Assembly (NCBI GenBank): GCA_030627005.1
Contig: DAOUSW010000107.1
Coordinates: forward strand, 1 to 12,069
Length of the DNA stretch: 12,069 nucleotides
Reading direction: 5' to 3'
Source: MTP4 sp9310u
GTDB lineage: Archaea; Halobacteriota; Methanosarcinia; Methanosarcinales; Methanosarcinaceae
In this document: positions 1 through 6,462 of the stretch, piece after piece
Position numbering within the stretch: position 1 is the stretch's first letter
Layout: each line of letters opens with the position of its first letter
Made by a program: the position numbers and the translations under genes
The notes under the pieces: model-generated
The model's input: the letters and a program-made list of their open reading frames with translations, nothing else
Database searches by the model: none
Told to the model about the DNA's origin: nothing

Positions 1-684
1 GTAAAGATAACCTGGCTTGGACATTCTGCTTTTTTATTTGAAGCTGAGAAAAAAGTACTGATTGACCCTTTCATTTCCGGAAACCCGAAAGCTCCCTGCG
101 GCCCGGAGGACCTGGACCCTGATATCATTGCCGTTACCCACGGGCATGCCGACCACCTGGGGGATACCATCGAGATCGGGGCGAGAGTCGGCTGCCGGAT
201 CGTTTCCATCCACGAGGTTGCAAACTACATCAAGTCGAAAGGGGTCTTTGCAGAAGGCATGAACAAGGGCGGGACCTTTGATGTTGACGGCGTCACCTTC
301 ACCATGACCGAAGCCCTTCATTCTTCTTCTATTGACGCTTCATGCTTCAGTTTCGACGGGGGCTGTCCTGCCGGTTTTGTGATAGGGATTGGCGGGCATT
401 CGATCTACCACGCAGGAGATACCGGAGTCTTCGGAGACATGCGGCTTATCGGGGAACTTTACGAGCCCGAGATCGCCCTGCTGCCCATCGGGAGCAAGTT
501 CACCATGGGCATAAAGGAAGCCGTGAAAGCCGTAGAACTGATAAAGCCGAAAATTGTGATCCCGATGCACTACAGCACCTTCGATGTGATCGAACAGGAC
601 CCTGAAGAGTTCAAAAGGGCCGTGGAAGCAAAGGTTGACACGAAGGTCATCATCATGAAGCCGGGAGAAGCCCTGGAACTTTGA
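1..684 (+). CDS. UPF0173 metal-dependent hydrolase, metallo-beta-lactamase fold (5' end cut by window)
   Basis: The frame is open from base 1 to the TGA at 682-684 and gives 227 residues beginning VKITWLGHSAF. UPF0173 proteins usually begin with Met plus this segment and are about 228 residues long, so only the initiator codon is probably outside the window. The zinc-binding motif THGHADH (HxHxDH) lies at about residues 46-52. A later HAGDTGVF supplies the conserved His/Asp region and IPMHYSTF supplies the C-terminal metal His. The protein is cytosolic, with no signal peptide or membrane segment. The family has the metallo-beta-lactamase hydrolase fold, but its physiological substrate is not established and none is assigned here. 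The gene converges on the cooS-like gene across a 225-bp AT-rich spacer, so the two are separate transcription units. Confidence 0.93.
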   Translation, partial: VKITWLGHSAFLFEAEKKVLIDPFISGNPKAPCGPEDLDPDIIAVTHGHADHLGDTIEIGARVGCRIVSIHEVANYIKSKGVFAEGMNKGGTFDVDGVTFTMTEALHSSSIDASCFSFDGGCPAGFVIGIGGHSIYHAGDTGVFGDMRLIGELYEPEIALLPIGSKFTMGIKEAVKAVELIKPKIVIPMHYSTFDVIEQDPEEFKRAVEAKVDTKVIIMKPGEALEL

Positions 685-909
685 TACGTGAATAAAATAA
701 GGTACAGGTAACTCAAATTAAAAAAATCGAATCAGGTAGAATCAATCAGGTAGAATCAGATCGAATAAACTCAAATAATATAAAATATCGGATCAAACCA
801 GATCGAATAAAAATCAAAATTGCCAGAAATTGAATAAAATAAAAATGGAAATTGGCATAATTCGAGCAAAAATAGAATAAAAATAGAAAAAATGCAGAAT
901 CCCAGGGTT
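685..909. terminator. AT-rich convergent spacer with direct repeats and oligo-T terminator tracts
   Basis: This spacer separates two convergent stop codons and holds no credible gene. It is dominated by A-rich words on the plus strand. Read on the minus strand, 845-895 becomes a series of T runs just after the cooS stop, which fits oligo-T termination by archaeal RNA polymerase. A 14-bp unit, aatcaggtagaatc, occurs twice head to tail at 730-743 and 744-757. A second word, cagatcgaataaa, occurs at 757-769 and 799-811. The terminator role is inferred from base composition; the repeats are read directly. Confidence 0.5.
730..757. repeat. 14-bp tandem direct repeat, two copies
   Basis: Two identical 14-bp units (aatcaggtagaatc) abut at 730-743 and 744-757, about 45 bp after the hydrolase stop codon. 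A related word, cagatcgaataaa, follows at 757-769 and again at 799-811. No function is evident. This is one of several unrelated short tandem arrays at gene boundaries in the window. Confidence 0.7.
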
Positions 910-2810
910 TCAGATCCCGAGTTTCTGTCTCTTTTCCATGATGTGCTGTTCTATCCCGTCGGCTGCTTTTACGGCATCATTTTCCACTCTAAGAACCCCA
1001 CCTGTCACGTCCCGGCAGTCTTCGGTCAGGAGTTTGACAAGGTCCGGGCCTCCGGTGACGGTCGGGACGGGGTTTACGTACGTGTAAAGCCCGAGCGCCA
1101 GGGCAAAGATGGCGTCGATTGTAGCTTTCTGTTCCATGTATTCCGGGGCTGCGGCAGCAACCGGAAGGTCCGGGACAGGAGCCCCCAGGACTGCGGAGAT
1201 GGTCCCGAGAAGGTCGGCAAGCCGCCCGGTGTCGGTGCAGGTCCCGTAACTGAGCACAGGCGGGACGCCCAGGGCTTCACAGACCGCTTTCAGGCTGTCC
1301 CCGGCAAACTTCCGGGCTTCGGGAGAGCAGAGGCCTGCGACCTGCATTGCTCCGTTCCCGCAGCCCAGGGAGAGGACCAGGATGTTTCGCTTGATCAGCT
1401 CTTTTACAACGGCAACGCTGTGCGTGTCCTGGCCGTAGTCGCGAAGGGTGGTACAGGAGACCATGCCCACCACTCCTTTGATCGCGCCGCTTTTTATGGC
1501 GTCAAGGAGAGGGTCGAGGCTGCCTCCCAGGGCCTCCAGGATGCTCTCGGTTGAAAAACCGACCATGGCTTCTTTCATAGGGAGCTGTTTTACCCCGCCG
1601 GGGGATTTTTTCCGTTCCTTGAAGTTTTCGATCGCCATTTCCAGGAGCTTAGATGCCTGCCTTCCAGCCTCTACAGGGTTGTAGTTCAGGCGCTGGTCGA
1701 TGCCTTCAAAAGCCACTAGTTCGCTTACGGGAATGAGTTTGAACCCGTATTTTTCGGCGTAGAGAGGAGCAACGGGCAGGGAACAGTTCATGTCCGCGGC
1801 AAAAAGGTCCACACTCCCGCTTGCAAACACGGCTTCCTGGGAAATCCAGTTGCCCGTAAAGCCATAGAACACGTCATCTTCCTCCCACCTCTGAATCATT
1901 TCCTGGCCGGTTTCTATGCTGGCAATAACCCTCAGCCCCTTTGACCCTGCGGCTTTTGCCCTGTCCTGCCACTCCGGTTTCCGGGCAAGCTGGACCATGG
2001 CAAAGCCCAGGGAGGGTTCGTGCCCGTTCGGGAGTACGTTTACATACTCAGGGTCCAGCACCCCGAGGTCGACCCGCATTGTGTGAGGTTTTGGGATCCC
2101 GAAGAGGATATCCTGGCAGTATTCGTTTACGATCTGGCTCTGGTACGCCATTGCAACGCCCAGACGCATAGCTTTCAGGGCCAGGCTTACGTAGTACCCG
2201 TCAACGTTTGTCAGGCAGGAACCTGTGGAGAGCATCATTTCCCCGTAGATCCCGCCCGGGAATATCCCCAGTTCTTCCCACCTTTTCTTCCTTTCAGGAG
2301 GGGCAAGGGCCTCTACTATCCGGCTGGGCTCGTATGCAGGCCTGTTAAATTCCTTCTCCACAAATTCACACAGGTTAAGGGCAATTTCTGAATCACTTCC
2401 CAGGGTTTCAATTCCAAGCCTGCCCGCAAATGTCCTGAGTTTCTCCGGCTCTTTTATAGTGTAAGGGGTTTTGCCCTTTGCGGTTTCCCTGAGCGTCCGG
2501 ATGGTCTGGTCCGTGTGGTACTGGTAGGTAGACGCCCCCATCACATTCCTCAGCAGCATCATCCTCATTGCCATGCCGTCGGCGGTAATCCCGCAGACCC
2601 CTCTTTTGTCTTTTGCGGCATCTGCCCGGCAGGGACCGTTGGAACAAAAATCACAGCGGACTCCGCCCATACAGAACATACACCGCTTATCCGGGTCTCC
2701 CCCAGGCCCTGGGCTTCGTAGCGGTCCCAGACGTTGGTCATGTTGTCCTGCTTAATTTTTTCGTACATTTTCTGTACGGACTCGTGATAAGAAATTCTTT
2801 CCTTTTCCAT
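910..2810 (-). CDS. cooS: CooS-type (Ni-Fe) carbon monoxide dehydrogenase-like protein with a -1 frameshift near the 5' end
   Basis: The protein belongs to the anaerobic CO dehydrogenase / hybrid cluster protein superfamily. With one base restored it has about 633 residues, normal for monofunctional CooS. The start is ATG at 2810, behind a GGGGAGTGA Shine-Dalgarno-like sequence. This frame runs to about 2700 and ends at 2565; the remaining 589 codons are open in another frame from Met 2679 to TGA 910. The break lies at a run of five C (plus strand) at 2699-2703. Numbered on the restored protein, C53, C56, C61 and C73 form the B-cluster motif. C44 and C47 form a CX2C D-cluster motif. H264, C343, C453, C484 and C525 match CODH-II C-cluster ligands His261, Cys333, Cys446, Cys476 and Cys526. 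E300 replaces Cys295, Y96 replaces His93, and K562 matches Lys563. No cooF or CODH maturation gene is present. The upstream cupin, 107 bp away, may be co-transcribed. True CO oxidation is uncertain. Confidence 0.88.
2699..2703 (-). other. Frameshift site in a homopolymer within the cooS-like gene
   Basis: On the coding strand the sequence is GGCCTGGGGGAGACC, with five G. Six G would give continuous reading from EAQGL through GGDPDKRC into the iron-sulfur region that begins MFCMGG. As written, the upstream frame stops at 2565 and would yield an 81-residue fragment. Everything downstream is intact to the natural stop. A sequencing or assembly indel, or a very recent mutation, is the simplest reading. 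A programmed -1 slip on the G run is possible but has no other support here. Confidence 0.8.
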
Positions 2811-2884
2811 TGATTTCACTCCCCAATTCGCTCAATTCACTCATTTTTATTCGTGGAAAAAAAACGGCTTTCTAACAAAAAATC

Positions 2885-2926
2885 GGTTTTCACAGCAGTT
2901 TTTTCACAAAAGTTTTTTCACAGCAG
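2885..2926. repeat. 14-bp tandem repeat, three copies, containing the cupin stop codon
   Basis: Three 14-bp units lie at 2885-2898, 2899-2912 and 2913-2926. Read on the minus strand, the proximal unit is CTGCTGTGAAAAAA, whose TGA is the stop codon of the cupin gene. The next unit is CTTTTGTGAAAAAA and the third begins CTGCTGTGAAAA. The last coding triplets and the stop signal are therefore copied twice into the 3' untranslated region, in the spacer before the cooS-like gene. Confidence 0.75.
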
Positions 2927-3256
2927 CCTTGTTTCTTCGGTCGGTCTGGGTACTTTTACCACAAGCACCCTGAATAAGGAGTCACCTTCGTTCAGGAGAC
3001 GGTGCGGGATTTTTGCAGGGCTTTCAATTAGCATGTCCCTGCTGACCTCTTCTTTTTCGTCCCCGATCTCAACCATGCCCTTACCTTCCAGCACGTAAAA
3101 GAAAACATCTACCGGAGTGATGTGTTTTTTCAGTTTCTCCCCCGGTTTAAGTTCGATGTGCATTACCTGCGCATACTCGGAATCGTAGAGTTTGCGCACG
3201 CTTACGTTGTGAGGATTAGGCTTTTCAGGCGCTGACCTGACGTCAAGTATTTTCAT
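2918..3256 (-). CDS. Small single-domain cupin protein
   Basis: The frame encodes 112 residues from ATG 3256 (MKILDVRSAPEKPNPHNVS). This start is preferred over the in-frame ATG at 3307 because a strong GGGGGGTAAG ribosome-binding sequence lies just before it. Cupin motif 1 is visible as PGEKLKKHITPVDVFFYVLEG and motif 2 as PAKIPHRLLNEG. The first His of the usual HxH pair is kept, the second is Thr, the acidic ligand seems to be Asp, and the motif-2 His is kept. A metal site is therefore possible but altered. The protein is soluble and cytosolic. It lies 107 bp upstream of the cooS-like gene on the same strand, so the two may be co-transcribed, and it is divergent from the first larA gene. 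Sensing or small-molecule binding is a guess; no substrate can be named. Confidence 0.85.
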   Translation of the reverse strand: MKILDVRSAPEKPNPHNVSVRKLYDSEYAQVMHIELKPGEKLKKHITPVDVFFYVLEGKGMVEIGDEKEEVSRDMLIESPAKIPHRLLNEGDSLFRVLVVKVPRPTEETRLL

Positions 3257-3398
3257 TATCTTACCCCCCGGTATCAGTAAAGTCTCGTGATTAGGAATAT
3301 ATCTCAATCATGGTTTAAGAAATAAACTGAAAATAAAATTGGGTATGGAAGTTTGAAATCAATACCGTTTTTATATAATTTGCTACTAATTTGCAGGC
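3257..3398. promoter_or_regulatory. Divergent promoter region between cupin/cooS and larA copy 1
   Basis: This 142-bp spacer must hold the promoters of both directions. For the minus strand, GAGATATATTCC (about 3294-3305) is a plausible TATA box. It would place transcription start in the 3270s, giving a short leader that still contains the GGGGGG ribosome-binding sequence at about 3265-3270. For the plus strand, TTTATATA lies at 3370-3377. The compact shared region is suitable for one regulator to control both units, but I see no clear palindromic operator in it. Confidence 0.5.
3370..3377 (+). promoter_or_regulatory. TATA box of larA copy 1, spaced for a leaderless transcript
   Basis: TTTATATA lies at -29 to -22 relative to the ATG at 3399. 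Archaeal transcription normally starts about 22-27 bp after the box, so the mRNA would begin at or next to the start codon. No Shine-Dalgarno-like sequence precedes the ATG. The second larA gene has the same box at the same distance. Confidence 0.6.
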
Positions 3399-4673
3399 AT
3401 GAAGCCAACCATTGAAACGAGAAAGATAGATCTCCCTTTCGGGAACGGCGTGATTGAACTCAAAATTCCTGAAAAGAACCTCTCTGAGATCATCCTGCCC
3501 TCGGAACCCGAAACGAGGGAAGATGAAGCTTCAATCCTCAGAAAAGCGCTCCGGACCCCCATCGACAGCAAGCGCCTTTCCGAGCTTGTTGGTCCGGAGT
3601 CCAGGGTCGCAATCATCGTAAGCGATGTCACCCGTCCCACTCCTTCTGCAAAGCTTCTCCCCCCTCTTCTTGAAGAGCTCCGACTCGGAGGGGTAAGGGC
3701 CGATAATATCACTATCGTTTTCGCCCTGGGCCTGCACCGGAAACAGACCGAGGAAGAGTGCAGGAAGCTAATAGGGGATGAAATCTTTGAAAACTTCCGC
3801 TGCATCCAGCACGACAGGGAACGCTGCAGGCATATCGGGGAAACCAGATTCGGCACCCCGGTAGAAATTTACGAAGAGGTTCTGGACGCAGACCTTATTG
3901 TCGGGACCGGCAACATCGAGTTCCATTACTATGCTGGCTACGGCGGGGGAGGAAAGTGCATCCTGCCCGGGGTCAGTTCGGAAAGGGCCGTGCTTTCGTT
4001 CCACAGTTTTTACAGCAGGCTCTTTGAAGGCGACCCTCTCTCCGGAAGGGCCGACAGCCCTGCAAGGCAGAACATTGAGGAAGCCGCAAAACTAACGGGA
4101 CTCAGCTTTATCCTGAACGCGGTAATCGACAGCAAGAAAAGAATCGTGACGGCGGTTTCAGGGGATTTCATCGAAGCCCACCGGAAAGGAGCGGAGTACG
4201 TGGATGCCATGTACAAGGTGCCGGTGGAGCCTGCAGACGCTGTCATTGCCTCCTGCGGCGGCTTCCCGAAGGACATAAACCTATATCAGGCGACCAAAGC
4301 CCTGGAAAACGCCGTAGCTGCAGTAAAAGCAGGCGGTTCAATCGTGCTCGCAGCCGAATGTCCGGAAGGGCTCGGGAATAAGGTTTACGAGTGCTGGAGC
4401 AAGGAGTGCAAAAGCCCGGATGAGGCCGTTGAGAGGTTCAGGGAAAATTTTGAGTTCGGAGGGCATAAGAGCGCAATTATCGGAAAGGCGGCAAAGCAGT
4501 TCAAGCTCTATATGGTCTCGAAACTTTCCGAAGAAGAGTGCAGGAACACTTTCTTTACCCCTGTCAAAACCGTGCAGGAAGCCCTGGAAATAATTCTCAC
4601 TGAAAATCCTGAAGCCAGGATTCATGTAATGCCCGATGGGGGGAGGACGCTTCCGGTCAGAAAGGAATTCTGA
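3399..4673 (+). CDS. LarA-family nickel-pincer-dependent racemase/epimerase, copy 1 (DUF2088)
   Basis: This 424-residue protein matches the lactate racemase LarA family in length and motifs. SDVTRPTP at 75-82 supplies the Asp and Arg (D76, R79). GLHR contains H113. FHYYAGYGGGGKCILPG holds H176 and K186, the lysine that in LarA attaches the nickel-pincer (NPN) cofactor. H202 has the spacing of the LarA nickel-ligand His200. A later GGFPKDINLYQ matches the conserved C-terminal lobe motif. The complete residue set suggests an active cytosolic enzyme that inverts an alpha-hydroxy acid or similar compound, but the substrate cannot be read. The segment after K186 (SFHSFYSRLFEGDP) differs from the more usual NHKLM-type wording kept in copy 2 and is three residues longer. 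The cofactor genes larB, larC and larE are not in the window. The start is set by the TATA spacing and by alignment with copy 2. Confidence 0.87.
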   Translation: MKPTIETRKIDLPFGNGVIELKIPEKNLSEIILPSEPETREDEASILRKALRTPIDSKRLSELVGPESRVAIIVSDVTRPTPSAKLLPPLLEELRLGGVRADNITIVFALGLHRKQTEEECRKLIGDEIFENFRCIQHDRERCRHIGETRFGTPVEIYEEVLDADLIVGTGNIEFHYYAGYGGGGKCILPGVSSERAVLSFHSFYSRLFEGDPLSGRADSPARQNIEEAAKLTGLSFILNAVIDSKKRIVTAVSGDFIEAHRKGAEYVDAMYKVPVEPADAVIASCGGFPKDINLYQATKALENAVAAVKAGGSIVLAAECPEGLGNKVYECWSKECKSPDEAVERFRENFEFGGHKSAIIGKAAKQFKLYMVSKLSEEECRNTFFTPVKTVQEALEIILTENPEARIHVMPDGGRTLPVRKEF

Positions 4674-4718
4674 GGTCAGAAAGGTTCTAAAGTCAGAAAG
4701 GTTCTAAAGTCAGAAAGG
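4656..4718. repeat. 17-19 bp tandem repeat running from the last larA1 codons into the 3' region
   Basis: The word gtcagaaagg occurs four times at 4656, 4675, 4692 and 4709. The first copy is coding: it encodes Val-Arg-Lys near the C terminus of larA copy 1, shortly before the TGA at 4671-4673. The next two are identical 17-bp units (gtcagaaaggttctaaa). The fourth runs into gaatccgggg. The array looks like the coding tail duplicated into the downstream spacer. Confidence 0.8.
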
Positions 4719-4735
4719 AATCCGGGGTATAATTT

Positions 4736-4824
4736 ACTTCAAAAGTACTGTGTACTTCATAAAGTATTGTTCACTTCATAAGTACTGTACCGCATAAGTA
4801 TTGTTTACTTCACAGGTATTGCAT
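4736..4824. repeat. Degenerate 18-19 bp tandem repeats upstream of larA copy 2, possible operator array
   Basis: Five imperfect units, modelled on acttcataagtactgt, lie at about 4736-4753, 4754-4772, 4773-4791, 4792-4806 (shortened) and 4807-4824. The array ends 28 bp before the TATA box of larA copy 2, where an archaeal regulator could act. The first junction contains a perfect inverted repeat, AAGTAC-TGT-GTACTT, at 4743-4757. An operator role is inferred from position and symmetry only; the array may instead be decayed slippage repeats. Confidence 0.6.
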
Positions 4825-4852
4825 ATCTCCGGCGTATGTTTACCTATATCAT

Positions 4853-4860
4853 TTTATATT
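4853..4860 (+). promoter_or_regulatory. TATA box of larA copy 2, spaced for a leaderless transcript
   Basis: TTTATATT lies at -29 to -22 from the ATG at 4882, exactly the spacing seen for larA copy 1. No ribosome-binding sequence is seen before the ATG. The match supports ATG 4882 as the true start, against upstream in-frame codons such as TTG 4801, and suggests copy 2 has its own promoter. Confidence 0.6.
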
Positions 4861-4881
4861 ATCAGGATATTCCTTCCGAAC

Positions 4882-6147
4882 ATGAACATGAAGACAAATG
4901 TAAAAAAGATTAAACTCGCTTTCGGCAGCGAGAAACTTGAACTGGAGGTTCCGGAAAAGAACCTCTCCAGCGTCATAATGCCCTCGGAACCTGAAAAAAG
5001 GGAAGAGGGAGCTTTTTTAATTAAACAAGCGCTTGAAAACCCCATAAATAGCAGGCGTCTTTCGGAGATTGTAAACCCGGAATCAAAGGTAGCGGTCATT
5101 GTAAGCGACGTTACCCGCCCGACCCCCACTGCAAAACTGCTGCCTCCACTCCTCGAAGAGCTTTACCTTGGAGGAGCAAAAACCGAAAACATCACAATCA
5201 TATTTGCCCTTGGCCTGCACAGGCAGCAGACCGAAGAGGAATCCCGGAAACTGGTAGGAGACGAAATTTATGAAAAAATCCGCTGTATCCAGCACAATAC
5301 GGGCAGGTGCAGGCGTGTCGGAGTTACGAGTCGCGGGACACCTATAGAGATCTTTGAAGAAGTGCTCGATTCCGATGTGGTTGTCGGGACCGGGGGAATT
5401 GAGTTCCACTATTATGCGGGGTACAGCGGTGGCGCCAAGTCCGTTCTCCCGGGTGTAAGTTCGGAAGTTTCGGTGCTCACAAACCACAAGCTGATGATCG
5501 AAGAAAAGGCGGTTTCCGGAAGAATCGACAGCCCTGTCAGGCAGGATATGGAAGAAGCCGTAAAAATTGGCGGAATCGACTTCATCCTGAACGTGGTACT
5601 CGACAGCAAGAAAGGGATCGTTGCTGCCGTTGCAGGGGACTTTATCGAAGCCCACCGCAAAGGGGTTGAGGCTGTGGACACCATGTACAAGGTCCAGGTC
5701 GAGCCCGCAGACGCCGTCATCGTCTCCTGCGGAGGCTATCCGAAAGACATCAACCTCTACCAGGCCAACAAGTCTCTTGACAACGCCACACAGGCCGTAA
5801 AAGACGGCGGCTCCATCATCCTTGTGGCCGAGTGCTCCGAAGGGATCGGGAACCAGATCTACGAGTGCTGGAACAGGGAATGCAAGACCCCGGATGAGGC
5901 AGTCGAGCGTTTCAAACGTTGTTTCGAGTTTGGTGGACACAAGAGTGCAATTGTGGCAAAAGCCGCAAAAAAGTTCAAACTTTACCTGGTCTCAAAGCTA
6001 CGGGAGGAAGATACCAGGGACGCTTTTTTCACCCCGATGGGAAGTGTACGGGAAGCCCTTGAAGAAGTCCTTTCCCAAAACCCGGACGCAAAAATCCACC
6101 TGATGCCCCACGGAGGACAGACCCTCCCTGTGAGAAAAGAAGAATAA
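4882..6147 (+). CDS. LarA-family nickel-pincer-dependent racemase/epimerase, copy 2 (DUF2088)
   Basis: This 421-residue paralogue of the preceding gene aligns with it nearly end to end. ATG 4882 is chosen because it gives the same distance to the shared PEKNLS segment as copy 1 and fits the TATA spacing; ATG 4888 is an alternative. The residue numbers coincide with copy 1: SDVTRPTP at 75-82, GLHR with H113, FHYYAGYSGGAKSVLPG with H176 and K186, and TNH with H202. GGYPKDINLYQ lies in the C-terminal lobe. The wording after K186 (VLTNHKLMIEE) is closer to typical LarA than copy 1, so this copy may keep the ancestral substrate. The two genes lie 208 bp apart with a separate TATA box and a repeat array between them, so independent regulation is plausible. 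Substrate is unknown; lactate itself is only one possibility in this family. Confidence 0.88.
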   Translation: MNMKTNVKKIKLAFGSEKLELEVPEKNLSSVIMPSEPEKREEGAFLIKQALENPINSRRLSEIVNPESKVAVIVSDVTRPTPTAKLLPPLLEELYLGGAKTENITIIFALGLHRQQTEEESRKLVGDEIYEKIRCIQHNTGRCRRVGVTSRGTPIEIFEEVLDSDVVVGTGGIEFHYYAGYSGGAKSVLPGVSSEVSVLTNHKLMIEEKAVSGRIDSPVRQDMEEAVKIGGIDFILNVVLDSKKGIVAAVAGDFIEAHRKGVEAVDTMYKVQVEPADAVIVSCGGYPKDINLYQANKSLDNATQAVKDGGSIILVAECSEGIGNQIYECWNRECKTPDEAVERFKRCFEFGGHKSAIVAKAAKKFKLYLVSKLREEDTRDAFFTPMGSVREALEEVLSQNPDAKIHLMPHGGQTLPVRKEE

Positions 6148-6177
6148 AAGAAAGAAGCTCGAAAGGCAAATATCGAA

Positions 6178-6280
6178 ATTCTTTTCTTTTCTTTTCTTTT
6201 CCCCTTCTTTCCCTCTTCTGTTTTCTTCTCGGTTTTCTTTCCCTCTTCGGTTTTCTTCTCGGTTTTCTTTTCTGTTTACC
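6178..6280 (+). terminator. Pyrimidine-rich terminator tract after larA copy 2
   Basis: About 30 bp after the larA copy 2 stop, the plus strand becomes a long T/C tract starting with cttttctttt iterations. T-rich RNA 3' ends are the usual archaeal termination signal. There is no clear stem-loop before it, so termination would depend on the T runs alone. Confidence 0.45.
6211..6270. repeat. 30-bp tandem repeat in the pyrimidine tract, two copies with one mismatch
   Basis: The units at 6211-6240 and 6241-6270 begin ccctcttctg and ccctcttcgg and are otherwise identical over 30 bp. They differ only at 6219 versus 6249. The single difference points to a fairly recent duplication. Confidence 0.8.
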
Positions 6281-6424
6281 CTCCATTTCATCTTCTGTTT
6301 CCTTTTGAGAAAAGGATGTTTTGAAATTCCGAACTTAAGGTGAATTTGGGTTTCTAGCTTCTGGAACAGGAAACGGGGTTGCTTGGATTCTGATATTTTC
6401 TTCTTTGTGTTTTCACAGAGAAAG

Positions 6425-6462
6425 GCCGGCTGACTTCGAAGCCGGTGAGAACCTGGGGTTCT
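6425..6462. other. Two adjacent hairpins in a GC-richer island, unidentified
   Basis: CCGGCT (6426-6431) pairs with AGCCGG (6440-6445) around an 8-base loop. Two bases later AGAACC (6448-6453) pairs with GGTTCT (6457-6462) around a 3-base loop. The flanks are strongly AT-rich, so the island (about 6420-6540) stands out. The plus frame is open from 6394 to the TGA at 6540 and includes KGRLTSKPVRTWGSAKWWMP, which I do not recognise. It could be a structured RNA or a decayed mobile-element end. Nothing decides between them. Confidence 0.4.

Noticed and set aside
730..811. Possible CRISPR-like repeats after the hydrolase gene
   Set aside because: The repeats abut or are irregular, only 13-14 bp long, with no uniform spacers and no cas genes.
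892..1554. Plus-strand frame of 220 codons antisense to the cooS-like gene
   Set aside because: It lies opposite conserved Fe-S ligand codons and has no recognisable domain.
910..2810. Assigning the CooS-like protein as the bifunctional CODH/ACS alpha subunit (CdhA)
   Set aside because: CdhA is longer, about 800 residues, with extra ferredoxin-like cysteine motifs, and is followed by cdhB and other cdh genes. None are present here.
3257..3307. Cupin start at ATG 3307
   Set aside because: It would add 17 residues translated from the probable promoter and ribosome-binding region. ATG 3256 directly follows GGGGGGTAAG.
4801..4881. Longer larA copy 2 starting at TTG 4801
   Set aside because: The extension would translate the repeat array and the TATA box. 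Alignment with copy 1 puts the start at 4882.
5083..5940. Minus-strand frame of 285 codons inside larA copy 2
   Set aside because: It is antisense to a gene with complete LarA motifs; the long open frame follows from codon bias in the real gene.
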